64,000 nt of DNA. It comes from PMNU01 sp035479375. Its GTDB lineage: Bacteria > Patescibacteriota > Saccharimonadia > Saccharimonadales > UBA4665. Position 1 is the first letter of the stretch; every line of letters starts with the position of its first letter. The DNA lies in NCBI GenBank assembly GCA_035479375.1, contig DATIIT010000014.1:11904-75903 (forward strand), in the 5' to 3' direction. The notes beneath the pieces are model-generated. The model searched no databases, was not told where the DNA came from, and was given only the letters and a program-made list of their open reading frames with translations. Below, one piece after another: positions 1 through 8,418 of this stretch. Made by a program: the position numbers and the translations under genes.

Positions 1-373
1 TATGCGACTACGCCTGGGCATGCACTCTCAGGGGGCGCTTCCCATACCACCCCTAAAGGCCTCTAGTGCCTGCCGTGCAAACGACACGCTACTAACACCT
101 ATGCGCCTCTGTAGCGTTGTAACTAACTCCGTTTGACTTATCCACAGGTTTATCGTGAAAATATTTGCTTTTTGGATATTTTCATTGCGTCCGTATATTC
201 CCCGTCCTGCCCTTCGGAAAATACAAACATTTGACAAACATGCACTCCAATAGGTTGCTATATATTTCCCACCTGCAAAAAGCCCAGGCAAACATACTGA
301 ACAAAAGACGAACTGTGAGGGTAGCGGGGTCGGGCGTTTGGCGCCGCTGTCGGCGTTCTACTTGCTTTACGGC
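1..373. other. Noncoding stretch downstream of ftsQ
   Basis: I support no gene here. A minus-strand frame of 87 codons (28-291) is open, but its codon use is AT-ended and AGG-rich, unlike the GC3-rich neighbours, and it has no convincing ribosome binding site. Visible elements are a perfect 9-base DnaA-box sequence TTATCCACA at 138-146, an inverted repeat with 8-base arms at 157-164 and 176-183, and a small CGCCG/CGGCG hairpin at 342-355 just after the ftsQ stop. The hairpin lacks a T-run, so it is not a clear terminator. The middle of the stretch is clearly more AT-rich than the surrounding genes. Confidence 0.5.
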
Positions 374-1318
374 CTATTTGAAGTACGCCCGGCCATCTAC
401 CCGCACATCCACGTACGCCCCTGGGCTTATGTGCTGGCGCTCGAGCTGCGCCTTTGTGGCCAAAAATGCGCCCGCCTCTTCCCTGGCCTGGCCCATGAGG
501 TTAAATTTCACGGCGTATGCTACCCCGTCGAGGCGCACATCGAGCTCGCTGGTGCCCTTCGGCAACGTAAGGCTGGCAACAACCAAATGCGCTGCCCGCA
601 ACTGCCCAACCACCTCTGTTATATAAGAGACTGTGCTTCCCGGCAGCGCTACCGTGCCAGGGTGGATAGCCAGGCCGCTCTGGTCTGTGACCACCGGTAA
701 GTCCAGGCTACTGGCGCGCGGCGCGGCCGAGGGCGGCACCAGCGCACGGCCATCGGTAGCCAAGATATATGCCTGGCCACTGGCCGTGCCCATAATAATG
801 GCTGGCGTGGCAGCTTGCACATGGATGACCGGCTGGTAGCCAACGAGCGGCAAAGATACACGCACTGCCTCCAGCTCCGGGAAACTGCGCTGCAGCTGCG
901 CGGCAATCTCTACGGCGTTAATGCTGGGCTTGGTGCGGTTGAATGGCGAGCTGCGCAAGATGGCGGCCGCCGCCTGTTGGTACTCGGCACTGCTGCGCAG
1001 AAAAACCTGGCCGGCGGCGCTGCCGTCAAAGACAACCCTGGGGTTGGTGCCTAAAAACAAGCTACTCAACAGCAACATGCCCAAGATGACCAGCACAATA
1101 ACTGTAATGCTGCGCCTGATGCCGCCGCTGTGGGCCTCACGGCGCTCGGCAGCTGCGCCATGGACAGACGCCTGCTGTTGGGAACGGGGGTCGCGGGCGT
1201 CCCGGGTACGCTCCACCGACCGCGCCGCGTGGTACGAAAACACCGCCGCATTGCGGCGCTCTGGCGTGGCAGCTGGCCGCTGCCGGCTGGGGGTTGGTTG
1301 CTTTTTTCTGCCGAACAT
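374..1318 (-). CDS. ftsQ: Cell division protein FtsQ/DivIB-like
   Basis: Bitopic septal membrane protein that in other bacteria scaffolds FtsL, FtsB, FtsW and FtsI. The 314-residue product has a long basic, Arg/Gln/Ala-rich cytoplasmic tail (1-68), one transmembrane helix (about 70-90) and an extracytoplasmic part. Residues about 93-165 (the FDGSAAGQVFLRSS and PELEAVRVSLP segments) resemble a POTRA domain, followed by a beta-rich domain. Sequence identity in this family is low, so the call rests on topology and on its place as last gene of the cluster, 37 bases after murG on the same strand. The long cytoplasmic tail is unusual compared with E. coli FtsQ. Confidence 0.75.
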   Translation of the reverse strand: MFGRKKQPTPSRQRPAATPERRNAAVFSYHAARSVERTRDARDPRSQQQASVHGAAAERREAHSGGIRRSITVIVLVILGMLLLSSLFLGTNPRVVFDGSAAGQVFLRSSAEYQQAAAAILRSSPFNRTKPSINAVEIAAQLQRSFPELEAVRVSLPLVGYQPVIHVQAATPAIIMGTASGQAYILATDGRALVPPSAAPRASSLDLPVVTDQSGLAIHPGTVALPGSTVSYITEVVGQLRAAHLVVASLTLPKGTSELDVRLDGVAYAVKFNLMGQAREEAGAFLATKAQLERQHISPGAYVDVRVDGRAYFK

Positions 1319-1355
1319 TGTTGTTTCTTTTTCTGGGCCCTGGCCCGGTTCCCGG

Positions 1356-2537
1356 CTACCGCGCGGCGGGCTTACCCTTAACTACCTCTAATAATACCAC
1401 TGCGAGAAGGTGCGCGGCATTGGGTTGCGCCAGTTGTGCCAGCTTTTTGCCCAGCGCGGCGATTTTTTCCGGGTGGTCAAAGAGGTCGGTAAGCGGCGGC
1501 ATGAGCGCGTGCGGGTCGTCCTGTAGTGTAGCGTCGGCCACCAGACGGACAGCTTTGCGGTCGGCCAGTACCTGGGCATTTTTGAGCTGGTGCCCGCCGG
1601 TGAGGTGCGGCGCCGGCACCACCACACAGGCCTTGGCCTGCACGGCAAACTCGGCCATGGTGGTAGCGCCAGCGCGGGTTACCACTACGTCGGCGGCGGC
1701 GCTGTACTGGTGCATATTGCCTACAAAACCTTTCACAACCACCCGCTTCTGCTCCTTGGGCGGCAGCTCTTGCTTATACTGGCGGCGCACCTCCTGCTCT
1801 TCCAGGCGGCCGGCAACATGCACGACGTACAGGCCCGGGTAGCGCTTCAAAAGCTCGGGCACACAAGCCACTGCCGCGGTGTTGATGCGCTGCGCGCCGT
1901 TGCCGCCGCCAGTCACCAGCAGGACATCTGTGGCGTCTTCCAGGCCGAGCTGGGCACGCAACCCCGCCAACTCCTGCCCAGCCACCATACGAAAATTGTC
2001 CGAGATTGGCACGCCCACCGTCACCGTCTTATCCGGCGGATAGTTATAGACCTCCTTAGGCATGGCCACGGCATGCAGCCGCGCACCAGAGGCGATAATA
2101 CGATTGGCCAGGCTGGGGATGGCGTCGGAATCGTGCGTAATATAGGGAATGCCCCGCAGCCGCGCCGCCAAACACACCGGCACGCTTACAAAGCTGCCAC
2201 GCGTAAAGATAACATCCGGCCGCAGTTTGCCCAACAAGACATAACTTTGCACAATGCCCACCAGCACAAAAATGGCGTCACGTAGATTTTTATACAACGT
2301 CTCTACGTCGAGCAATTGCTTCAGCCCTTCCCCATGGTAGCGCCGGAACTTCCCTGCCCGCACGCTGTACATGCGGGCGATGTTTTTGTCTTGCTCGGCC
2401 ACGTCCGCCAAAGGGTCGCCCGTTTGGCTGATGTACTCAATAACCGCGTCCGGCCGGATTTTCTTCAGCTCACGCGCTACGGCCAGCACCGGGGTGATAT
2501 GCCCCCCGGACCCGCCGCTGGTCACTACTACCTTCAT
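1356..2537 (-). CDS. murG: MurG, lipid II-forming N-acetylglucosaminyltransferase
   Basis: Transfers GlcNAc from UDP-GlcNAc to undecaprenyl-PP-MurNAc-pentapeptide (lipid I) on the inner face of the membrane, giving lipid II. The 393-residue protein is a two-domain GT-B enzyme of the usual size or slightly longer. The N-terminal glycine-rich loop TSGGSGGHITP and the C-terminal donor-site segment TRAGATTMAEFAV, followed by HLTGGHQLKNAQ, are diagnostic. The start lies inside the 3' end of ftsW (68-base overlap), which implies translational coupling. It sits between ftsW and ftsQ. No Mur ligase gene (murC-F) is present in this cluster. Confidence 0.95.
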   Translation of the reverse strand: MKVVVTSGGSGGHITPVLAVARELKKIRPDAVIEYISQTGDPLADVAEQDKNIARMYSVRAGKFRRYHGEGLKQLLDVETLYKNLRDAIFVLVGIVQSYVLLGKLRPDVIFTRGSFVSVPVCLAARLRGIPYITHDSDAIPSLANRIIASGARLHAVAMPKEVYNYPPDKTVTVGVPISDNFRMVAGQELAGLRAQLGLEDATDVLLVTGGGNGAQRINTAAVACVPELLKRYPGLYVVHVAGRLEEQEVRRQYKQELPPKEQKRVVVKGFVGNMHQYSAAADVVVTRAGATTMAEFAVQAKACVVVPAPHLTGGHQLKNAQVLADRKAVRLVADATLQDDPHALMPPLTDLFDHPEKIAALGKKLAQLAQPNAAHLLAVVLLEVVKGKPAAR

Positions 2538-3741
2538 CGCCTGTCCTTCCGTTACCTATGTCCGATTGCCGCGGTGCGGTAAATAAAGTATACCGTGAAA
2601 TGTTAAATAACAGGCCGGCAGCAGCCATCACAAATAGCACGCTGGTGCCGCCGTAGCTGATGAACGGCAGCGTGATACCCTTGAGCGGCAACACGCCGAG
2701 CATCGCCCCCACGTTAATCAGCGTTTGCACAGTGAGCCAGGCAAAAATGCCGGTGGTGATGAGCCGCGTGAAATCATCCGGCGCCAGCTCCATAAGCCGC
2801 TTAATGCGGCTGAAAAACGCCAGCATCAGCCCCAGCAACACAGCCACGCCCACAAACCCAAACTTCTCGGCATAAATAGCGAAGATGGAGTCGTTTTCCG
2901 CCTCTGGCAGATAACCAAAAGCCTGCACGCTGTTGCCCAACCCTAGGCCAATCATGCCACCCGAGCCCACAGCGATGAGCGCCTGGCAGGCCTGGTAGCT
3001 GGTGGTCAAACAGTTAGCCTCCGGGTTGAGGTAGGCCTTGAGCCGCTCCCGCCGGTACGGGATGGCCGACACCGCCAAAATAGTGCCGATGGCAATAATC
3101 CCGCCAATCATCAAAATGCGCTTCATGGGCATGCCGGCCACAAACACCATGGCCGCCATCATCGCTACAATAACACCGGTGGAGCCGAGGTCGCTCTGCA
3201 CGCCGGCCACCACGCCGCCAATGACAACCAGCGCTATCAAAAGTGGCTTGAGCGTCTGCTTGACGTCGGTGATTGTCCCCTGCACTATCCGGCTCGCCAA
3301 AAACGACGACAACGCCACCAACAGCGCAAACTTCAACAGCTCCACAGACTGGAAAGACAGCCCGCCCAAGCGGATCCAGCGGTGCGCCGGGTACTGGGCG
3401 TTTACCGGCAGCACCAGCGCAAACAGCGTCATTGCCCCGGCCACGGCCAACAACGGTAACCCCGCCTTGCGCCACAGCGGCAGCGGCACGCGTGACGTGA
3501 CGCCAAAAATGACCACCCCCAGGACAATGGCAATGAGCTGCCGGGTCACAAAAAAGCTGCCGCTGACGTGCTTCTCTACCGCCAGGCCGGGGCTAATGGC
3601 ATACACCACCACCAGGCCAATGGCCAGCAGCATGGCCGCCAAAATGAGCAGCCAGTAATCTGGCCGGTGGCGCCGTGGCGCCTCAGCCCCGCCAGGACGG
3701 GCAGCAAACGACAGTGGGCTGCGGCGGGACACCGCCCCCAT
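2470..3741 (-). CDS. ftsW: FtsW, SEDS septal peptidoglycan polymerase
   Basis: SEDS-family glycosyltransferase that polymerises lipid II at the septum together with the class B PBP. The 423-residue polytopic protein starts with a basic, Pro/Arg-rich cytoplasmic tail. It has about ten hydrophobic segments and the family-type segments GIFAWLTVQTLINVGAMLG, LPLKGITLPFISYGGTS and LFNISRY near the C-terminus. The last 22 codons overlap murG, and mraY ends 25 bases upstream. RodA is the alternative SEDS protein, but the dcw position beside murG and the PBP favours FtsW. Confidence 0.93.
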   Translation of the reverse strand: MGAVSRRSPLSFAARPGGAEAPRRHRPDYWLLILAAMLLAIGLVVVYAISPGLAVEKHVSGSFFVTRQLIAIVLGVVIFGVTSRVPLPLWRKAGLPLLAVAGAMTLFALVLPVNAQYPAHRWIRLGGLSFQSVELLKFALLVALSSFLASRIVQGTITDVKQTLKPLLIALVVIGGVVAGVQSDLGSTGVIVAMMAAMVFVAGMPMKRILMIGGIIAIGTILAVSAIPYRRERLKAYLNPEANCLTTSYQACQALIAVGSGGMIGLGLGNSVQAFGYLPEAENDSIFAIYAEKFGFVGVAVLLGLMLAFFSRIKRLMELAPDDFTRLITTGIFAWLTVQTLINVGAMLGVLPLKGITLPFISYGGTSVLFVMAAAGLLFNISRYTLFTAPRQSDIGNGRTGDEGSSDQRRVRGAYHPGAGRSA

Positions 3742-3766
3742 TACCGCCTACCCCCCAGGGGCATGT

Positions 3767-4813
3767 TTAAACGTACCTTCCCAGCAGGAACACTACCAGG
3801 CCAATCACGGCGCATACTTGGCCAATCACCCAAAAGCGCATCGTCACCTTGGTTTCTGGCCAGCCGAGCGCCTCAAAATGGTGGTGGATCGGCGCAATCT
3901 TAAAGACTTTTTTACCATTGCGCAGCTTCTTGGAAGCGATCTGGATGGCGCTGGAGGCGGCCTCTACCACAAATACAAAACCGATGATTGGCAGCAGCAA
4001 CACCGTATCTGTTACCATAGCCACCACACCCAAAGCCACACCGAGCGAGAACGACCCCACATCCCCCATAAAAAACCGTGCCGGGAAAATGTTAAACCAC
4101 GTGTAGCTCAACAGCGCGCCCACCACGGTCAGACAGAAGCCGGCCACGGCAAAACGCCCTTCCAGCATGGCGATAATGGCATAGGCGCCAAACGCCGTCG
4201 AGGTCAGCCCGCCGGCCAGCCCATCTTCCCCGTCGCTGATGTTCACCGCGTTGGCAATAGACACCACCACCGCCACAAACAGCGGCACAATCCACCAACC
4301 GATGTGCAACTGCCCGTGCATCAGCGGGATGTGGATGCTAGTAACGTCCAGTTTAAAGTAAAAGTACAGGCCGCCAATGAGCGCCACCAAGGTGGTCAAC
4401 AACAGCTTAATCTTGCTGCGCAGCCCGGCCACGCCGCCGCCCGTACCGCGGATGTTAATAACGTCGTCCAGCAGACCCACGCCAGCCGCACCCACAAACG
4501 CCGCCAGCGGCAGCCACGTTTGCGCCCGGCTCAGGTTAAAAATGAGCGTTACCGCCGCCACCGACGCCACAAACACCACACCGGCCATGGTGGGGATCAG
4601 GCGCTTGTGCTTCTCGCCGTGCAACTTCATGAGCATGGTGGCCGGGCGGCCGGTGGTGTCTGTGGTGCGCGGGCGCTTCCACCACTGCCATTTGTAGGCC
4701 AGCGTAGTGTAGATGGGTGTTATCAACATACTCACCAAAAAACCCAAAAACCCAAGTAATAGTGCGCGTATGAGCGTGTCCGTTTGGACTGATATAAAGA
4801 GCGTGGTGTGCAT
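3767..4813 (-). CDS. mraY: MraY, phospho-MurNAc-pentapeptide transferase
   Basis: Integral membrane enzyme that couples UDP-MurNAc-pentapeptide to undecaprenyl phosphate, forming lipid I. The 348-residue product has about ten membrane helices and the signature segments NAVNISDGEDGLAGG (Mg/nucleotide site), ARFFMGDVGSFSLG and the PIHHHFE histidine cluster. In most MraY proteins the first motif is NAVNLTDGLDGLA, so the core is intact. The start follows an AAAAGGA ribosome binding site. It has its own extended -10 element in the 38-base gap after the PBP gene, so it can be transcribed separately. Confidence 0.95.
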   Translation of the reverse strand: MHTTLFISVQTDTLIRALLLGFLGFLVSMLITPIYTTLAYKWQWWKRPRTTDTTGRPATMLMKLHGEKHKRLIPTMAGVVFVASVAAVTLIFNLSRAQTWLPLAAFVGAAGVGLLDDVINIRGTGGGVAGLRSKIKLLLTTLVALIGGLYFYFKLDVTSIHIPLMHGQLHIGWWIVPLFVAVVVSIANAVNISDGEDGLAGGLTSTAFGAYAIIAMLEGRFAVAGFCLTVVGALLSYTWFNIFPARFFMGDVGSFSLGVALGVVAMVTDTVLLLPIIGFVFVVEAASSAIQIASKKLRNGKKVFKIAPIHHHFEALGWPETKVTMRFWVIGQVCAVIGLVVFLLGRYV

Positions 4814-4837
4814 GAGATTGTCCTTTTAGTTGCCTGT

Positions 4838-4846
4838 ATTATAGCA
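4838..4846 (-). promoter_or_regulatory. Extended -10 promoter of mraY
   Basis: On the minus strand the gap between the PBP stop and mraY reads TGC-TATAAT, a perfect -10 hexamer with the TGN extension. It is followed by a leader of about 20 bases containing AAAAGGA. No clear -35 is present. This would give mraY-ftsW-murG-ftsQ a promoter independent of the MraZ-regulated one. Confidence 0.6.
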
Positions 4847-4851
4847 CTTGT

Positions 4852-6609
4852 TTACTGTTTGGGCGTCACCCCGAAGTTGTCTATGAGCATGTGGCCAAGG
4901 GAGGCAAAGATCGGCTGCGCTGCGGCCGTGCCGGCGTAGCCACCATTGTGCGGCTGGATGGCGGCCACCATGATGACATACTGCGGACGGTTGCCGCCCA
5001 CAAAGCCCACGTAGGTGCCGTTGAACTCGTTGTCGTAGTACCCGCCGCCGGGTTTGGCAATCTGCGCCGTGCCGGTCTTGCCGCCCACCGCGTACTTATT
5101 CTGGTCAAACGGCGGCGTAATAAAGTGGTGCTGCACCACATATTCCAGCAGCGAGACCATCTGTTGGCTGACCTGCGGCGAGACGGTGTTTTTCTCCAGG
5201 ATCTTGGGCGCGTTGGGCGTGGCCGTGCCGTCTGGCGCAATGGTTTGGTCCACCAGCGTCGGTTGGTAATACGTGCCGCCGTTCACCATGGCGCTAAAGG
5301 CTGCGGCCATTTGCAGCGGCGTGGCCGTCATGCCCTGCCCAAACGAGGTGTTGGCGTAGGTGAGGTCGCGGGCGTAGCCGTTGTCTGGGTCAGGGATCGT
5401 GCCCGGTGCCTCGTAGCCCTGCTCAATGCCGGTTTCCTGGCCAAAGCGGTAGTGCTTGGTCATGTAGTCGTGCCAGATGTCACGCCCTTTTTGGGTGATT
5501 TGGGTGCCGCCCTTCTGGCTCATTTGCATGAGCTCCCAGGTGGCGCCGGTGTTAAGGGACAGGTTGAGGAGGTCGGCAATGCTCTTCACCCCCGCCCCGC
5601 CGTCTTCCTCGATGTTGGTGATGTTAAACCCGTCTACCGTCCAGTGCGCCGGGTCGTTGTAGGTCTGCGTGGCGGTGATGGCGCCTTGGTCTAGCGCCGC
5701 GGCCGTGGTAAGCGACTTCATCACCGAGCCCACCTCCAGCGGTGCGCTGACGCTGGCGTTATTGAACACGCTGGCGTCGGTGACGTCGCCGTAGTTTGTA
5801 GGGTCGTACGTTGGCCAGTTGGCCATAGCCTTAATTTGTCCGGTGTTGGGATCCATAATAATGGCGCTGCCCGAGCCGGACTTGGCGTTCTTGAGCCCCT
5901 GCTGCAGCAAATTCTCGGCCTGCTTCTGCATCGCCATGTCGATGGTCAGCACCACGCCGTCCCCGGCCACTGCCGGCTTTTCCACGTTGCTGGTGTTGGC
6001 GGCCAGCGGCACGCCGTTAATGTCCGTCACCGCCTTGAGCTGCCCTGCCTTGCCGGCCAACTCGCCGTTAAGCGCCTGCTCCAGCCCGTACACGCCCTTG
6101 CCGTCGTTATTTACAAAGCCCAGCAATTGCGAGGCCAGCTGCCCGTTAGGGTACGTCCGGTAGGTGTTCTCTTGCGAGGCAATACCCGGGAACTTGTGCT
6201 GTAAAATGGCCGTGTTCACCTCGCCGGAAACCTTATTGGCCAACACCACATAGCGCGTATGCGGCGTGGTAATTTTCTTTTCCATGGCCTCGGCCGTGCC
6301 GCCCAATGCCGCGGCCAACACCGGCGCAACTTCCCCGCTCTTTTTCACCAGGCTGGGGTCGGCAAACACCGTGTACAGCTTTTGGTTGAGCACAATGGGC
6401 ACCACTGCGTCGCCGCTGTGCGCCTCAATGAGGCCACGCGTGGCTGGGATCTCGTACTCTTTGAGTTGGTCGGCCTGCGCCGCTTTGCGGTAGTAATCGT
6501 GCCTGATCACCTGCAAGTAAAAGCCGCGCACCAAAAAAACGCCGATGACCACCGCCACCAGCGTATAAATAATCCGTACGCGCTTCACCGCTTGGCTCGA
6601 CCCCTGCAT
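4852..6609 (-). CDS. ftsI: Class B penicillin-binding protein, FtsI/PBP2-like
   Basis: Septal D,D-transpeptidase that cross-links peptidoglycan stems outside the membrane. The 585-residue protein has one N-terminal membrane anchor (about 12-32), a dimerisation/pedestal region and a C-terminal transpeptidase domain. All three penicillin-binding motifs are visible: SVMK with the acylated serine at 295, SLN at 351-353 and KTG at 511-513. No PASTA repeats follow; the protein ends soon after the transpeptidase domain. It lies between the ftsL-like gene (8 bases away) and mraY, the usual dcw position. The start codon is at 6609. Confidence 0.93.
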   Translation of the reverse strand: MQGSSQAVKRVRIIYTLVAVVIGVFLVRGFYLQVIRHDYYRKAAQADQLKEYEIPATRGLIEAHSGDAVVPIVLNQKLYTVFADPSLVKKSGEVAPVLAAALGGTAEAMEKKITTPHTRYVVLANKVSGEVNTAILQHKFPGIASQENTYRTYPNGQLASQLLGFVNNDGKGVYGLEQALNGELAGKAGQLKAVTDINGVPLAANTSNVEKPAVAGDGVVLTIDMAMQKQAENLLQQGLKNAKSGSGSAIIMDPNTGQIKAMANWPTYDPTNYGDVTDASVFNNASVSAPLEVGSVMKSLTTAAALDQGAITATQTYNDPAHWTVDGFNITNIEEDGGAGVKSIADLLNLSLNTGATWELMQMSQKGGTQITQKGRDIWHDYMTKHYRFGQETGIEQGYEAPGTIPDPDNGYARDLTYANTSFGQGMTATPLQMAAAFSAMVNGGTYYQPTLVDQTIAPDGTATPNAPKILEKNTVSPQVSQQMVSLLEYVVQHHFITPPFDQNKYAVGGKTGTAQIAKPGGGYYDNEFNGTYVGFVGGNRPQYVIMVAAIQPHNGGYAGTAAAQPIFASLGHMLIDNFGVTPKQ

Positions 6610-6617
6610 ACGCGGTA

Positions 6618-7028
6618 CTACTGAACCGTAGCCGCCGGTGCAACAGAGACCAGCGCCTTGGCTTGGTCGCTATTCTGAATCCGATCGACGCCTTGCGCGC
6701 GAGCCGCCGCCACCTCGAGGTCTTCGTGCTGCGAATTCAGTGTCGCCTGCTGCTTCTGCAAGGTGTCAATCTTGTAGCCGAAGGCATTTGTCTTGGTTAC
6801 CTGCGCCAGATAAAACAGGCCGAGCAAGCAAGCCAAAACGATCAAAATAATAGTGTTGCTCACCGGCCCAAGCGTGCGCTCGGCCGCGCGGAACGTGACG
6901 CCGTTTTGGTTGCGCCCCGCAAAGGCACTTTTGCGCCCTAAAGCAATAGAACTTGAATATGTCATATTTGTTTTTGTTTTTCTTGAAGGCCCTTTAGGGG
7001 CTTTCAGTTTTGGTGGCCAGGCGGCCAT
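6618..7028 (-). CDS. ftsL: FtsL-like small bitopic division protein
   Basis: Predicted partner of FtsQ and the class B PBP at the septum. The 136-residue product has a basic N-terminal tail, one transmembrane helix (about 56-75) and a Gln/Leu-rich coiled-coil segment (about 85-112), the architecture of FtsL/DivIC. FtsL is poorly conserved in sequence, so the call relies on topology and position between rsmH and the PBP gene. An internal ATG at 6965 would shorten it by 21 residues; that start is preceded by an AAAAACAAAAACAAAT tract but no Shine-Dalgarno sequence, so the start is uncertain. Confidence 0.7.
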   Translation of the reverse strand: MAAWPPKLKAPKGPSRKTKTNMTYSSSIALGRKSAFAGRNQNGVTFRAAERTLGPVSNTIILIVLACLLGLFYLAQVTKTNAFGYKIDTLQKQQATLNSQHEDLEVAAARAQGVDRIQNSDQAKALVSVAPAATVQ

Positions 7029-7052
7029 TTTAGCCGCCCGGCCGTTCGCTTA

Positions 7053-7142
7053 TTAAGACAGCATGTCCCGCGAATCGCCGCGGTGCACCGTTACCTTAAA
7101 TGGGCTGGGGTCGTTTGCGTCAACTATATCAATTGCTGGCAT
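7053..7142 (-). CDS. Possible 29-residue protein inside the dcw cluster
   Basis: A short frame beginning MPAIDIVDANDP follows rsmH by 19 bases and is preceded by AAAGGGG five bases before its ATG, one of the best Shine-Dalgarno sequences in this cluster. The peptide is acidic at its start and mixed-charge at its end, without a membrane helix. It ends 24 bases before the ftsL-like start. I recognise no family. It may be a real small protein or a translated leader that couples rsmH and ftsL expression. Confidence 0.45.
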   Translation of the reverse strand: MPAIDIVDANDPSPFKVTVHRGDSRDMLS

Positions 7143-7161
7143 CGTATCCCCTTTCTTGGTT

Positions 7162-8058
7162 TTATTTTTGTTTCGCTGCGGCGCGGAGTTTGGCACTCCG
7201 TGCACGCGGATTAAAAACGATTTCAGACTCTTCGCCAGACACCGGATGCTTGGTAAGTAGCTGCAAGGTAGCATCGTAGCGGTCCCCGCCGTATTCCAGA
7301 AAAGCTTGCTTCACAATCCGGTCTTCCAGGCTGTGGAAGCTAATAATGGCGATCCGCCCACCGGGCGCCAGAAGTTGCTCTATCCAGATCGGCAAGCCGT
7401 GGCGCAGCAGCTCCAGCTCATTGTTCACCGCGACGCGCAACGCTTGGAACGTGCGCGTCGCTGGGTGAACTTTGCTGTGCCCTGGCCAGGCCTTGGCGAC
7501 GAGAGTGGCGAGTTCACTCGTGGTTTTTATGGGGCGCTCCCGCACTATGAGTTTGGATATTGCCCGGGCTTTTGGCTCCTCGCCATACGTTTTCAGGATT
7601 TCCGCCAGTTCTGCCTCGGAATAGCTATTGATCACCATTTCCGCGGTTAGTTCTTGCGTCGTATCCATGCGCATGTCGAGCGGTCCATCTTTTTGGATGT
7701 AAAAACCACGACTCGCCTGGTTAAGGTGCGGTGATGAAACGCCCAAGTCGGCTAAAATCAGTTCAAACTGTTCCCCTTCGGCGGCTAGCTTTTGGCTGGC
7801 CGAGAGAAAATCTTTGTGGATTATCTCCACGCCTGTCCCCTTGAACCGCTGTCCTAAACTTTTTACGGCTTCGGGGTCACGGTCTACGAGTACGGCGCCT
7901 TTGGGGTTTTTTGTCATCCCGAGCACTGCGCTGGCATGCCCGCCATATCCTCCCGTAAGGTCAAGGTAGCGATCCCCTTCCCTTGGGTGTAGATACTGTA
8001 CGGTTTGCTTAAGCAATACCGGGATGTGTTCTGGTGATTTTGTGTCTTCCTGGTGCAT
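7162..8058 (-). CDS. rsmH: RsmH, 16S rRNA C1402 N4-methyltransferase
   Basis: SAM-dependent enzyme (MraW) that N4-methylates C1402 in the ribosomal P site. From the ATG at 8058 the protein has 298 residues, the normal size, and begins MHQEDTKSPEHIPVLLKQ, matching the family's characteristic HIPVLL start. The SAM-binding motif LDLTGGYGGHAS and the C-terminal SFHSLEDRIVK segment are present. An upstream in-frame start at 8112 would add 18 residues encoded by an AAAAAC-rich tract, which I think is leader. It follows mraZ, as in most bacteria, but after an unusually long gap. Confidence 0.93.
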   Translation of the reverse strand: MHQEDTKSPEHIPVLLKQTVQYLHPREGDRYLDLTGGYGGHASAVLGMTKNPKGAVLVDRDPEAVKSLGQRFKGTGVEIIHKDFLSASQKLAAEGEQFELILADLGVSSPHLNQASRGFYIQKDGPLDMRMDTTQELTAEMVINSYSEAELAEILKTYGEEPKARAISKLIVRERPIKTTSELATLVAKAWPGHSKVHPATRTFQALRVAVNNELELLRHGLPIWIEQLLAPGGRIAIISFHSLEDRIVKQAFLEYGGDRYDATLQLLTKHPVSGEESEIVFNPRARSAKLRAAAKQK

Positions 8059-8418
8059 CCTTGCATCAACTATACACTGTTTGTTTTGGTGTTTTTGTTT
8101 TTGCAAGATCACCTAATCAGCAGCCAACTTTTTGTTTTGTACGTTTTTGTTTTTGTGGTGGACACGCGATGAAGGGTTTTACAGGGCTTTATGCCCTTCC
8201 CTGGTCGTTTGTCCAAAGTTTGAGAGACTTATGTGTGAGGTGGAGTTTTGGGAGGTGTTCGTTAGAACATCAAAGGTGCAAAGGTTTTTAAAAAGTGGTG
8301 CCTTATGGCCACTTGCTGACTGCCGAATAGCTGATCTCGCACTGAAATTGTGTGAGTTCTTATGTACTGATTTCTGTCGCCAAATTGTTAATGTGCCCGT
8401 ACCTTTGCGGTGTCGGCG
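8059..8418 (-). other. 360-base structured leader between mraZ and rsmH
   Basis: No credible gene lies here. On the minus strand it contains a GTTC-TAAC-GAAC hairpin, an imperfect hairpin followed by TTTTT at 8290-8313 that could end or attenuate mraZ transcripts, and a compact set of repeats at 8160-8214. In that set CAGGG/CCCTG and AAGGG/CCCTT can pair in a crossed, pseudoknot-like way inside a GGACA/TGTCC closing stem. Two blocks of AAAAAC repeats (8078-8105 and 8131-8158) precede rsmH. mraZ and rsmH are normally almost adjacent, so a gap of this length suggests a regulatory RNA leader for the division operon. Confidence 0.5.
8290..8313 (-). terminator. Weak terminator or attenuator after mraZ
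   Basis: The minus strand reads AGTGGCC-ATAA-GGCACCACT followed by TTTTT. The stem is interrupted by a two-base bulge. It lies about 105 bases after the mraZ stop and about 230 bases before rsmH, so it could separate mraZ from the downstream division genes or act as an attenuator. Confidence 0.4.

Noticed and set aside
28..291. 87-codon minus-strand frame in the leftmost gap
   Set aside because: Codon use and absence of an RBS do not fit the neighbouring genes; the stretch looks noncoding.
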